The notes under the pieces were generated by a model, which was not told the DNA's origin, did not search any database, and saw only the letters and a list, made by a program, of their open reading frames with translations. Source: CAVPGP01 sp963718065 (GTDB lineage Bacteria; Actinomycetota; Thermoleophilia; Gaiellales; Gaiellaceae). From it: DNA of 64,000 bases. Positions within the stretch are counted from its first letter, which is position 1, and each line of letters starts with the position of its first letter. Positions 37,891 through 47,824 of the stretch are shown piece by piece. The DNA lies in assembly GCA_963718065.1 (NCBI GenBank), contig CAVQYE010000015.1, positions 118,658 through 182,657 of the forward strand, written 5' to 3'. The position numbers and the translations under genes are program-made.

Positions 37891-39488
37891 CTAGCTCGCG
37901 AACCCGGCGTTGTAGGCGCGGATCAGCCCGTCGCCGTACACCTGGACGCCGGTGACCTTCTTGGTGACGCCGTAGTAGTTGACCGGGTGGTAGAGGTAGA
38001 TCAGCGGCCGGTCCCGGTGGATGATCTTCATCGCCGCCGTGTAGAGCGTGATCCGGGCCTTCTCGGTCACGGACTTGCGCGCTCCGTCGAGGATGTAGTC
38101 GAGCTTCGGGTTCGAGTAGCCGGAGTCGTTCAGCGTCCCGTCGTCGTCGACGAAGCCGTAGATGTTGCCGTCCGGGTCGACGCGGCCCGACCAGCCGACC
38201 GCGAAGCAGTCGAACTTGCCGGCATCGGCCTGGCCCAGCGAGGCGACGAACTCGGTCGGCTTCAGCTCGACGTCGATGCCGATCTGCTTCTCCATCGCCT
38301 GGATCACCTGGCCGAGGCGCGCCGCGACCGGATCGGTGCCGATCGTGATCTGGACCTTGATCGGCGTCGGGACGCCGGACGCGGCGACCAGCTTCTTCGC
38401 CGTCGCGACGTTCGCCTTCAGGTTGCAGTCGAGGCCCTTCGTCGTCACGTACCACGGTGAGCAGCGGCGAGATCGGATAGCAGTCGGGCTGGTTCAGCCC
38501 GTTGAACACGACCTTGTTGATCGTCGTCCGGTCGAGGGCGAGGTCGAACGCGGTGCGCACGAACTGCGACTTCGCGATCGGCGTGCCGACGTTGGAGTAC
38601 GGCTTCTGCAGGCCGTTCTTGTTCCCGATGTTGAGCGTGATGCCCTGGTAGCCGATCGTCGGCGTCTTGATCACCGTCACGGCTCTTGTCCTTCTGCAGC
38701 GTCGGCACGTCGGTCGACTGCGTCCGGTCGAGCACCTGGATGTCACCCGAGCGCAGGTTCTGCGTGCGGGCGTTCGGGTCGGTGATGATCTTGAACGTGA
38801 TCGCGCGAGGTGGACCTTCGCCTTGCCGTAGTAGTCGTCGACTTGACGAGCGTGATGTGGTCGCCCGCCGACCGGTCCTTGAACGAGAACGGGCCGACGC
38901 AGACCGGGTTGGTCGCGAACTTGTCGCCCGCGGCGTCGAGCTGCCTTCGGCGACATGATCATCCCGGCACGGTCGGCAAGCTGGGCCGTCAGCGGCGAGA
39001 AGGGCTGCTTCAGGTGCAGGGTCACGGTGTTGCCGCTCGCGTCGATCGACGCGATCGGCGAGATCTCGCTCGCCCGGACCGAGCCCTGGGAGCGTCAGGT
39101 GCCGCTCGAGCGACTTCTTGACGGCGGCTCGGCGTCCAGCGCCGTGCCGTCGTTGAACTTGACCCCGCAGCGAATCTTGATCGTGTAGGTGAGCTTGTCC
39201 TTGGAGATCGTGGGCAGACGCCGCGGCGAGCTGCGGCACGATCCGCAGCTTCGAGTTCAGGTCGTAGAGCTTCTCGCACATGTGCAGGAAGACCATCCGG
39301 CCGACGAAGGTGCGCGCGAGAGTCGGATCGAGCGCGTCGGGGTCTTCTGCCAGACCGATCACGAGCGTGCCGCCGTTCCTGATGTGGCTCGACTTCGAGC
39401 CGGCTCCGGCGGCGGCGGTCACAGCAAGCGCGAGAACCGCTGCGGTGGCCGCCAGACCGAGCGCGCGTGCTGCGCGATTCCTTCTCAT
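37891..39488 (-). CDS. Extracellular solute-binding protein family 5 (peptide-binding), frameshifted
   Basis: The Dpp/Opp-type receptor is about 530 residues. The signal peptide is RRNRAARALGLAATAAVLAL AVTAAAGAG (no lipobox Cys). The mature part has GGTLVIGLAEDPDALDPTLA RTFVGRMVF, LHLKQPFSPLTAQLADRAGM, FDLALDRTTINKVVFNGLNQ and LIYLYHPVNYYGVTKKVTGV. Pieces lie in several frames. It is first in the operon, with a promoter carrying two GGATCC sites. The ligand is not identifiable; the gamma-glutamyltransferase at the operon end suggests glutathione or gamma-glutamyl peptides. Confidence 0.85.
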
Positions 39489-39552
39489 CTCTTCTCCCCC
39501 CTGGTAGCGGGATCGTACGGCGTGATTCCCCTCGGGTACGAGGAGCGACGCC

Positions 39553-39596
39553 ACTCTAGATTGGATCCGATTCCTCGTCAACTGGATCCAAAATGA
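39553..39596 (-). promoter_or_regulatory. dpp operon promoter with two GGATCC operator-like sites, divergent from TauE
   Basis: On the minus strand TTGACG (39,581-39,576), 17-bp spacer, TAGAGT (39,558-39,553). GGATCC cores at 39,563-39,568 (inside the spacer, TTGGATCCGA) and 39,584-39,589 (CTGGATCCAA) are 21 bp apart, two helical turns. They lie between the dpp receptor gene and the divergent TauE-like pair, so one regulator could control both. Confidence 0.7.
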
Positions 39597-39614
39597 GCTA
39601 TCGTCCGCGACGCG

Positions 39615-40040
39615 ATGGCCGACCCTGCCGTGCAGGCTCCTCCCGCGGCCGCATCGAGCGCCGCACCCACCCGCGCCGGAGTGCTTCTCGACCGCCAGCT
39701 GCTGGCGATCGGGGTCATCGGCGGGCTTCTCTCCGGGCTGCTCGGCGTCGGCGGCGGCGTGATCATGGTGCCGCTGCTCGTCCTCTGGGCCGGGTACGGG
39801 CAGCGTGACGCGCACGCGCTCTCGCTCGGCGCGATCATCCCGATCAGCATCGCCGGCATCCTCACGTACGGGATCGCCGGGCAAGTGCACTGGCTCGACG
39901 CGGCTGCGCTCGCACTCGGCGCAGTCGCGGGCGCGCGACTCGGTGCGGGCATGCTCGCCCGGATCGACGAACGGACGTTGAAGATCGTCTTCGGCTGCTT
40001 CCTGATCGGCGTCGCCGTGACGATGGGCATCCGCGCGTGA
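39615..40040 (+). CDS. TauE/SafE-type permease, N-terminal half protein
   Basis: A 141-residue membrane protein: LLAIGVIGGLLSGLLGVGGG VIMVPLLVLWAGYGQRDAHA, then SLGAIIPISIAGILTYGIAG and LGAVAGARLGAGMLARIDER. This is one complete repeat of the TauE/SafE fold, which normally has two such repeats in about 250 residues. The family exports sulfite or organosulfonates or moves other anions. The next gene encodes the other repeat, with a 4-base overlap. Confidence 0.85.
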   Translation: MADPAVQAPPAAASSAAPTRAGVLLDRQLLAIGVIGGLLSGLLGVGGGVIMVPLLVLWAGYGQRDAHALSLGAIIPISIAGILTYGIAGQVHWLDAAALALGAVAGARLGAGMLARIDERTLKIVFGCFLIGVAVTMGIRA

Positions 40041-40411
40041 CGGTGCTCGTCCTGATCGGGCTGGTGGCGTTCGGCGTCGCGACCGGGGCCGCCGCCGGGC
40101 TGCTCGGCGTCGGCGGGGGCATCCTGATGGTCCCGCTCCTGACGCTCGCGGTCGGGCTCTCGCAGCACGCGGCGCAGGCGACGTCACTCGTCGTCGTACT
40201 GCCCACTGCGATCGTCGCGAGCCTCGCCCTGCGGCGCCGCGGCGTCGGCGACCTCGGTGTCGCGCTCCGCTTCGGCGTCCTCGGCGCGGCGGGCGCGGCC
40301 GGCGGCGCGCTGCTCGCGCTCGCGCTGCCCGGGTCGACGCTCCGCATCGTTTTTGCGTTCTTCCTCGCCCTTGTCGGCATCCGGCTCGTCCGCGACGGTG
40401 TGCGCGCATGA
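40037..40411 (+). CDS. TauE/SafE-type permease, C-terminal half protein
   Basis: A 124-residue protein with a GTG start: LVLIGLVAFGVATGAAAGLL GVGGGILMVPLLTLAVGLSQ, QATSLVVVLPTAIVASLALR and FGVLGAAGAAGGALLALALP. It repeats the GLLGVGGG motif of its partner. The two half proteins probably form one permease. The stop/start overlap (GTGA) supports a true two-gene arrangement rather than a frameshift. It also overlaps the GntR gene by 4 bases. Confidence 0.85.
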   Translation: MTVLVLIGLVAFGVATGAAAGLLGVGGGILMVPLLTLAVGLSQHAAQATSLVVVLPTAIVASLALRRRGVGDLGVALRFGVLGAAGAAGGALLALALPGSTLRIVFAFFLALVGIRLVRDGVRA

Positions 40412-41134
40412 CCGCCGTCGAGGGACAGGCGCTCGTCGACGAGCTCGCGCAGCGCATCCAGACACGCGTCCTCAACGGCGACCTGCCGATGGGCACGAGG
40501 CTCCGCCAGGAGACGCTCGCCGCCGAGTTCGGCGTCTCGCGGACGCCCGTGCGCGAGGCGCTCCGCAAGCTGCAGGCGAGCGGCCTCGTCGAGGTGCAGC
40601 CGCGGCGCGGCGCGGTCGTCCGGGGCCCGAACGCCCGCGAGATCCGCGAGGCATACGAAGTGCGCGCCGAGCTGGAGGGCCTAGCCGCCGAGCTGGCGGC
40701 CACCCGCGTGCGGGACGAGGAGCTGTACCGCCTGCGCGTGGCGCAGGCGCGCTTCCGCCACTCGGGCGCGTCGATCCTCGCGTGGCGTCACGAGCGTAAG
40801 GACGGCTCGTCGCCACCGGAGGACGCCCACGCCGGCTGGATCGCCGCCAACGACACCTTCCATCTCGCGATCCAGGAGGCCGCCGGGGAACATGCGGCTG
40901 CGCGCGATGCTGACCGAGCTGCACCGGAGCGTCCCGCGCGACCTGACCTGGATCGTGCTGGGCGAGAACACGAAGCTCCTCGAGGAGAACCTGGCGCAGC
41001 ACCAGGCCATCCTCGACGCGATCGAGCGCCACGACCCGCAGCAGGCCCGCCAACGGATGGTCGAGCACGTGCGCCGCGCCGGCGAGCTCGTGTCGCTTCG
41101 CTTCGAGGAGCGCCTCGCCTCGAATGAAGCTTAG
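40408..41134 (+). CDS. GntR-family (FCD) transcriptional regulator, one frameshift
   Basis: HTH: VDELAQRIQTRVLNGDLPMG, then FGVSRTPVREALRKLQASGL and an FCD domain (YEVRAELEGLAAELAATRVR, WIAANDTFHLAIQEAAG). One extra G in a GGGG run near 40,888 shifts the frame. The rest reads NMRLRAMLTELHRSVPRDLT to FEERLASNEA. Corrected length is about 241 residues. It is the last gene of the TauE pair operon. Its likely site is the GGATCC palindromes in the divergent promoter region. Confidence 0.85.
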
Positions 41135-41300
41135 CGCGCCGTCTGTTTGTCAAGCAACTCGCGGGCCCGGGAACGGAACGGGGACCGGGGCAGCGTCGCC
41201 GCAGTGACCAGAACGGCCACGACGACCGCGCCGATGCCGAGCGCGCGGCAGGGCGAGCCACGCCACGAGCGCAGCGAGGGGGCCGCGCGACGAGCCTCAC
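41131..41300 (-). CDS. Small membrane protein after the histidine kinase, frameshifted
   Basis: From GTG at 41,300, overlapping the kinase stop (GTGA), the corrected reading is LVARPLAALVAWLALP, then LGIGAVVVAVLVTAATLPRS and PFRSRARELLDKQTAR. It has one or two membrane helices and a basic tail, about 56 residues. Two indels in C runs are needed. The family is unknown; it could be an accessory of the two-component system. The stop is convergent with the GntR stop, overlapping by 2 bases. Confidence 0.45.
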
Positions 41301-42298
41301 GCGGGCAGCTCGACGATCATCCGGCAGCCGGTCGGCTCGGCCTGCTCGGCGTGGATCGTGCCGCCGTGCAGCTCGACGATCCAGCGTGCGATCGCGAGAC
41401 CGAGACCCGCGCCGCCATCGGAGGCGGCGCGCGCGTGTCGGAGCGGTAGAAGCGCTCGAAGACGCGCTCGATCTCGCCGGGTCGATCCCGGCGCCTTCGT
41501 CGGTCACCTCGATGCGAACGGTGCCGTTCGAGCCCCGCGCGAGCAGCCGCGACGCAGCCGTCGTCGGGCGAGTGGCGCACGGCGTTTCCGACGAGGTTCG
41601 TCAGCACCTGATGCATGCGCTCGCTGTCACCCGGCACTCGAGAGTCGAGGGCGGTCGACGCTGAGCCGAAGCGACGTCGCGCTCTCCCGCGGGCTCGCGC
41701 GCCAGTCGCTCGTCAGCGCGATCGAGCAGCGCGGTGCGCCGACCGTGCGTGCGCTCGAGCGGCGACAGCCTCGACTCGAGCTTGGAGAGCTCGAGCAGCT
41801 GCTCGACGAGAGACGCCGAGCCGCTCGACCTGCGCTGCATCGTCTGCCAGCGTGTCGGGCGTGACCTGCTCGACGCCGTCGACCAGGTTCTCGAGCCGGC
41901 GCGCAGGGCGCCGATCGGCGTGCGGAGCTCGTGCGAGGCGTTCGCGACGAGGTCGCGGCGCATCCGGTCGACCTCCGCCAGCTCGGAGGCCATCGTGTTG
42001 AACGCGCGGGCGAGCTCGCCGACCTCGTCGCGCGACGTCGCAGGTGATGCGCCGCGAGTAGTCGCCGCGCGCCATCGCGCGGGCCGCGGTCACCATCTCG
42101 CGCAGCGGCGAGGTCATCCCGTGTGCCAGCACCTGGACGACCGCGAGCGCGAGGGCCGCCGCCGCGAAGCCGCTGATCAGCGGCGAGAGTCCGAGCCGCT
42201 CGCCGAGCCGTGACGACGCCGACCGTGACGATGACTGCGGCGACGATCACGACGCCCAGCTTGAGCTTGATCGAGTGGAGTGAGTCGAGCGGTCTCAC
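41297..42298 (-). CDS. Sensor histidine kinase, frameshifted
   Basis: Two N-terminal helices (LKLGVVIVAAVIVTVGVV and ISGFAAAALALAVVQVLAHG) flank almost no periplasmic region. A HAMP (REMVTAARAMARGDYSRRI), H-box ASHELRTPIGALRAG, N-box MHQVLTNLVGNAVRHSPDDG and G-boxes DEGAGIDP and GLGLAIA follow, ending GCRMIVELPA. At least five indels. The GTG overlaps the response regulator stop. With so little outside the membrane it probably senses a membrane or intracellular cue. Confidence 0.85.
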
Positions 42299-42982
42299 AG
42301 CAACGAGTTCGTGTCGAGCGCGTAGCCGATGCCGTGCACGGTCCGGATCACGGACGGGTCGAGCTTGCGCCGGATGAGCGCGAACGTGCGAGTCGACGGT
42401 GCGCTCGCCGGCGCCGTCCTTGTAGCCCCACACCTGCTCGAGCAGCCGGCGTCGGCCGTAGACGACGTGCGGCGTGAGGCGAGGCGGTAGAGGAGGTCGA
42501 ACTCGGTCGGGGTGAGGTGCACGCTCTCGTTGGCATCGGCCACCTCGCGGGTGGCCGGAGTCGATCACGAGCGTCGCCGATGACGGAGCCGCTCGCTCGT
42601 CGTCGGCGGTCGACCGGTCGGCGCGGCGCAGCGAGCGCCCGCACGCGAGCGACGAGCTCACGGGGGCTGAACGGCTTGACCATGTAGTCGTCGCCGCCGA
42701 CGCGCGAGGCCGATCTCGAGATCCACCTCGCTGTCCTGGCGGTCAGCATCAGCACGGGCACGCGACGGTCACGCTGGATCTCGCGGCAGACCTCGAGCCC
42801 GTCGAGGACCGGGCAACATCAGGTCGAGCACGACGAGATCCGGGCGGAACCTGCGGCAGAGGTCGACTCCGCCGAGCCGTCCTCGGCGATCTCGACCTCG
42901 AACCCCTCGCACGCAGCCGCGCCGCCATCGCCGACGCAATCGTCGGCTCGTCTTCGATCACGGCGATCCGCCTGCCAACCAT
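42295..42982 (-). CDS. OmpR-family response regulator, frameshifted
   Basis: The receiver starts MVGRRIAVIEDEPTIASAMA, followed by PVLMLTAR and DDYMVKPFSPRELVARVRAL. The winged helix has LTPTEFDLLYRLA, RRRLLEQVWGYKDGAGERTV DSHV and the end VIRTVHGIGYALDTNSLL. About 229 residues after correction of several indels. TACGCT lies 7 bases before the ATG, so the mRNA may be leaderless. Direct repeats of the OmpR type lie just upstream. Confidence 0.87.
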
Positions 42983-43027
42983 GTTCGAGAGCGTAGGAGA
43001 CACGGGTGAAGATCGCTGCCGAATCCT

Positions 43028-43046
43028 GTGCAGATTCGGTGCAGAT
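43028..43046 (-). promoter_or_regulatory. Direct-repeat site upstream of the response regulator
   Basis: GTGCAGAT at 43,028-43,035 and again at 43,039-43,046, an 11-bp period (one helical turn). Direct repeats with this period are the usual binding site for OmpR/PhoB-type regulators. The site is about 46 bp upstream of the response regulator start, consistent with autoregulation. Confidence 0.6.
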
Positions 43047-43081
43047 CGCCGACGACCTCGCGAAACGACCACCGGTCTGGA

Positions 43082-43160
43082 CTTTCGGATCCAGGAGCAG
43101 CCTGGTCTTGACCAAATTCGCCCTCGATGCTACGTTTCGGATCCGAAAGTTCGGATCCGA
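43082..43160 (+). promoter_or_regulatory. Promoter of the Cys-rich peptide with tandem TTTCGGATCCGAAA operators
   Basis: TTGACC (43,108-43,113), 17-bp spacer, TACGTT (43,131-43,136). The perfect 14-bp palindrome TTTCGGATCCGAAA (43,135-43,148) overlaps the -10 and start point. A second copy, TTCGGATCCGA (43,150-43,160), follows 14 bp on, and a third core, TTTCGGATCC (43,083-43,092), lies upstream of the -35. This is the strongest member of the motif set also found before aceA and dpp. Confidence 0.75.
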
Positions 43161-43187
43161 GATCCGGCAAACGAAAGGGGCGGCGTC

Positions 43188-43325
43188 ATGACACCGGTCG
43201 AGGTTCGTATCCAGAACGAGTCCAGCACTGACGGCGAGGCACGGCGCGAGCCGACGCTGACGACCGCCGAGCTCAGCGAGTGCAACTGCCCCGAGTTCTG
43301 CGAACGCGACCACGACGTCGACTGA
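43188..43325 (+). CDS. 45-residue Cys-rich acidic peptide
   Basis: MTPVEVRIQNESSTDGEARR then EPTLTTAELSECNCPEFCER DHDVD. It is very acidic, with Cys32, Cys34, Cys38 and His42 clustered at the C-terminus after a 30-residue leader-like part. It could be a metal-binding peptide or a precursor of a modified peptide. I recognise no family, and no modification enzyme is in the window. An AAAGGGG ribosome-binding site and a strong regulated promoter support expression. Confidence 0.65.
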   Translation: MTPVEVRIQNESSTDGEARREPTLTTAELSECNCPEFCERDHDVD

Positions 43326-43397
43326 GTCGACGGCGCGCGCGACTACCTGAGGCGACGAACTAGCCGCGACGGACTGGCCGCGACGTAGCGGGCGGTT

Positions 43398-44674
<1,277 letters not shown>

Positions 44675-44675
<1 letters not shown>

Positions 44676-45319
44676 CAGTCTCCTTTTACCCCGGATTGGT
44701 CGGGACGGCTAGTCCCGAGCAAGTTCCCGGTCCCGTCGCGGCTTGTGATGACAGTGTCGATGATGCCGTACTCGGTCGCTTCTTGCGGGCTCATGAAGAA
44801 GTCCCGCTCCATGTCGCGTGAGATCTGGTCGATCTCCTTATTCGTGTGCTCGGCGTAGATCTCTTCCAGGCGGCGCTTCAATCCGATCACCTCGCGGGCC
44901 TGGATTTCGATGTCGGTTCCCTGACCTGAGAAGCCCCCGGAAACCTGATGGATCAGGATTCGTGCATTCGGCAGCGCCATGCGCTTCCCTTTCGCGCCGC
45001 CGGCAAGGAGGAGTGAGCCCATGCTCATCGCGATGCCCACGCAGATCGTCTGCACGTCGGGCTTGATGAACTGCATCGTGTCGTAGATCGCGAGCCCGGC
45101 GTACACGGAGCCGCCCGGGGAGTTGATGTAGAGGAAGACGTCCTTGTCGGGATCCTCCGACTCGAGATGGAGGAGCTGGGCGATGATCAGGTTCGCAATC
45201 TGATCGTCCACCGGCGTGCCGAGGAACACGATCCGCTCGGCGAGCAGGCGGGAGTAGATGTCGAAGGCGCGCTCGCCGCGCGATGTCTGCTCGACGACCA
45301 TGGGGATCAACGGGCTCAT
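44675..45319 (-). CDS. clpP: ATP-dependent Clp protease proteolytic subunit
   Basis: The 214-residue serine protease has the catalytic Ser in VGIAMSMGSLLLAGGAKGKR, His in RILIHQVSGGFSGQGTDIEI and Asp in RDMERDFFMSPQEATEYGII D. DVFLYINSPGGSVYAGLAIY is the substrate-channel strand. Only one clpP gene is next to clpX, whereas many actinobacteria have two in tandem. It lies 9 bases after tig. Confidence 0.97.
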
Positions 45320-45328
45320 GGGTTCTCC

Positions 45329-46699
45329 TTAACTACCGGGTGTCCAGAGTTTTGTCTCTGCTGGCTGATTTTCCTTTTCCTTGTCCGGCGTCCAGATCGC
45401 CTCGCGCGCCTCGGCGAGCTCGAAGGGAATCGGCTTCACCTCGGCGACGAGGCGGTCGAGGGCGTCGCGCAGGCGCACGTCCTCCCGCAGCTGCTCGTGC
45501 CGTCCGGACTCGAAGATCTGCTCGATGAGGGGCTCCGCGTCCTCGCCGGCCTCCTCGGCCTGCTCGCGGATCAGCGCCTTGATGTCGTCGTCGCTGACGT
45601 CGATGCCGAGCTCGTCGGCGAGCGCCTCGAGCACGAGCTCGCGCGCGACCGAGAGGGCGGCCTCCTCGCGCAGGCGCTGCTCGAGCACCTCGGGGGTCTG
45701 GCCGGTCACCGCCAGGTAGCTGGCCGCGTCGATCCCGCGGGCCTGCAGCGAGCAGGTGAGCCCGCGCAGCAGCTCGCGCGTCCGCGCCTCGACGAGCGGG
45801 CCGGCCGGGTTGACCTCGGTCGCGCCGACGAGAGTGTCTGCGGCGTCGGCGCGAAAGCGCACCTCGACCTCGTCCTGCAACTGGTCCCGGAGGCGCGACT
45901 CGATGTCGGCGCGCAGGTCGGCGACCGTGTCGAACTCGGAGGCGGCCTTCGCCAACTCGTCGTCGAGCGGCGGCAACACCTTCTCCTTGATCTCGTTGGC
46001 GGTGACGGTGACCGTGCGGGAGCTGCCGTCGCCGAGCTCGTAGCTGATCGGCTTCGACTCGCCGGCCGACATGCCGATGACACCGCGCTCGATCTCCTCG
46101 ACGAGCCGCCCACCGCCGAGATCGACGACGGTCCCACGCTGGCCGCGGCCCTCCTCGTCGACGAGGTCGATGACGACGACGTCGCCGATCCGGGAAGGGC
46201 GTCCCTCGACCGGCGAGAGATCCGCGACCGCGGTCTGCAGCATCTCGAGCTCCGAGTCGACGACCTCCGCCGGCACAGAGACCTCGGCCTTCGGCACCTC
46301 GAGTGAGCGCCAGTCGGGCAGCGTCGGCATCGGCTGGACGCCGAACGTCGCCTGGAACGACCACGGCTCAGAGTCCGTGGCCGGCAACTCGTACTCGTAC
46401 TCCGGCACCTCGACCGGCCGCGCGCGCGTGCTCGAGACGGCGTTCCAGAACCAGCCGCCGATGTGACTCTCGACGGCCTCTTGGTAGATGCGCTCCTTCC
46501 CCAGGCGGGAGAGCAGCACCTGCTTCGGCACCTTGCCCTTGCGGAAGCCCGGGATGCGAACGCTGGACGCGAGATCTTCGGTCGCGTGCTCGATCGCGTG
46601 ATGGACGTCGTGCGCCGGGACGTCGACCGTGAGGCGGACCTTGTTCTCTCCAAGCTGCTCGACCTGGGATGCGCCCTGGGACGTCATTGAGCCATTCAA
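45329..46699 (-). CDS. tig: Trigger factor
   Basis: The 456-residue ribosome-associated chaperone has the ribosome-docking motif VRIPGFRKGKVPKQVLLSRL, the PPIase region DVVVIDLVDEEGRGQRGTVV DLGGGRLVEEIERGVIGMSA, and a long helical C-terminal chaperone domain. An MTSQGASQVEQLGENKV start is also possible four residues later. It begins the tig-clpP-clpX operon. Confidence 0.96.
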   Translation of the reverse strand: MNGSMTSQGASQVEQLGENKVRLTVDVPAHDVHHAIEHATEDLASSVRIPGFRKGKVPKQVLLSRLGKERIYQEAVESHIGGWFWNAVSSTRARPVEVPEYEYELPATDSEPWSFQATFGVQPMPTLPDWRSLEVPKAEVSVPAEVVDSELEMLQTAVADLSPVEGRPSRIGDVVVIDLVDEEGRGQRGTVVDLGGGRLVEEIERGVIGMSAGESKPISYELGDGSSRTVTVTANEIKEKVLPPLDDELAKAASEFDTVADLRADIESRLRDQLQDEVEVRFRADAADTLVGATEVNPAGPLVEARTRELLRGLTCSLQARGIDAASYLAVTGQTPEVLEQRLREEAALSVARELVLEALADELGIDVSDDDIKALIREQAEEAGEDAEPLIEQIFESGRHEQLREDVRLRDALDRLVAEVKPIPFELAEAREAIWTPDKEKENQPAETKLWTPGS

Positions 46700-46840
46700 G
46701 CAAAGCCCGGCTCGGCTACCGCCGCCAGGCGCTACTCCTCACGGACGATAAGGCCGCGCACGCTCGCGAGCGCGGGCTCGGCGAGACGCGTGGCGCTGCG
46801 ACGCGACTCGTGTCCGCAGCCCGCCGCTAGGGTGACGACG

Positions 46841-47344
46841 ATGGACGTCGCGACCGCAATCCGCACCCGTCGCACCCACAAGCAGTACGGGCGGGCGCCG
46901 GTCGATCGAAGCACGATCGAGGAGCTTCTCCAGCTTGCGCGGTTCGCGCCGAACCACAAGCTGACCCAGCCCTGGCGGTTCCGGGTGCTCGGGCCCGAAG
47001 CCCTCGCGCGGCTGAAGGAGGCGGGCGACGAGCGAGAGGCAGCGAAGCTCGACCGGGCGCCGACGCTCGTCCTCGCAACGGCGAAGCTCACCGGCGACGC
47101 CGTGCAGGACGAAGAGGATCTGCTCGCGACCGGCTGCGCGGTCTACGTCGTCCTGCTCGCGGCACATGAGCGCGGGCTCGCTTCCTACTGGCGCACGCCG
47201 TCGGTCCTGCGGACGCCCCAGGGACGGGCGGCGCTCGGCGTACCCGACGACGAGCACGTCGTCTCGCTGATCCATCTCGGCCCGCCGCTCGGGCTCCCGC
47301 CCGGCAAGGAGCGAGAGCCGGCGCCGGTCGACTGGCTCGACTAG
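46841..47344 (+). CDS. Nitroreductase-family protein
   Basis: The 167-residue FMN-dependent oxidoreductase has MDVATAIRTRRTHKQYGRAP, then LLQLARFAPNHKLTQPWRFR VLGP and GLASYWRTPSVLRTPQGRAA. The family reduces nitro or quinone groups or dehalogenates. The substrate is unknown. I chose the ATG at 46,841 over a longer upstream frame because the family starts here. It is divergent from tig, with which it shares a 141-bp promoter gap. Confidence 0.88.
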   Translation: MDVATAIRTRRTHKQYGRAPVDRSTIEELLQLARFAPNHKLTQPWRFRVLGPEALARLKEAGDEREAAKLDRAPTLVLATAKLTGDAVQDEEDLLATGCAVYVVLLAAHERGLASYWRTPSVLRTPQGRAALGVPDDEHVVSLIHLGPPLGLPPGKEREPAPVDWLD

Positions 47345-47398
47345 CGCACTCAGCCGGCCTACGACGCGCTGGGCCGCGGGCGCGACGCCTCCCACTCG

Positions 47399-47530
47399 TA
47401 CCTCGTCGCGTACCAGGTACGAAATGGTGTTCCAAACGAGGAAATGCCTGCACAGTTGACACTTTCTCCGGCCTCCCTACCTGGTCGTGTACCAGGTACG
47501 GAATCTTGGTTGCAACGAGGAAATGCCTGG
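47399..47530. repeat. Paired 53-bp interspersed repeat, locus 2
   Basis: Units at 47,399-47,451 and 47,478-47,530, again 79 bp apart and in the same orientation as at 25,789. First units of the two loci resemble each other (TACCTCGTC...GAAA), as do the second units (TACCTGGTCG...GGAA), so the 132-bp pair was copied as a block. Here it lies between two convergent genes. Confidence 0.9.
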
Positions 47531-47558
47531 CGTTGCGGCGAGGCGCGTGCGGCTCGAC

Positions 47559-47824
47559 CTACTCGCTCGGGCCCCAGCCCGGGGCGCGAAGCCACAGCGA
47601 CCAGCGCTCGATGCTCACGAGCTGGAGCACGTCCTCGGGCCACGGGTCGCCGGCGAACCGCCTCCGGACCTCCGCCTCGCTCTCCGCCTGAACGACGACG
47701 AGGGTGTCGTCACCGTCGCCCGGGCCGACGGGCCCGCCGAGGACGATGAAGCCTTCCTCGACGAGTCCGTCCATGAACGCAGCGTGCTCGTCCCAACCGC
47801 GCTGCTCGCGACGCGCGCGCTCAT
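47559..47824 (-). CDS. YCII-domain protein, frameshifted near the start
   Basis: REQRGWDEHAAFMDGLVEEG, FIVLGGPVGPGDGDDTLVVV, RRRFAGDPWPEDVLQLVSIE is a YCII (dimeric alpha-beta barrel) domain with the conserved Asp-Pro. The ATG at 47,824 overlaps the upstream GTPase stop (ATGA), but a 2-bp excess in a GC run near 47,810 puts the first codons out of frame. About 88 residues when corrected. The activity is unknown. Confidence 0.7.

Noticed and set aside
33937..39488. Pseudogene operon
   Set aside because: Frames change often but catalytic motifs, overlaps and ends are all kept, and no in-frame stops or missense at key sites are seen. Errors are more likely.
43188..43325. Mycofactocin-type or lanthipeptide precursor
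   Set aside because: The C-terminus does not fit the mycofactocin ending and there is no radical-SAM or lanthionine synthetase nearby, so I give no named class.
47399..47530. CRISPR-like array
   Set aside because: Only two units per locus, 26-bp spacers that are partly alike, the same arrangement at 25,789 and no cas genes.
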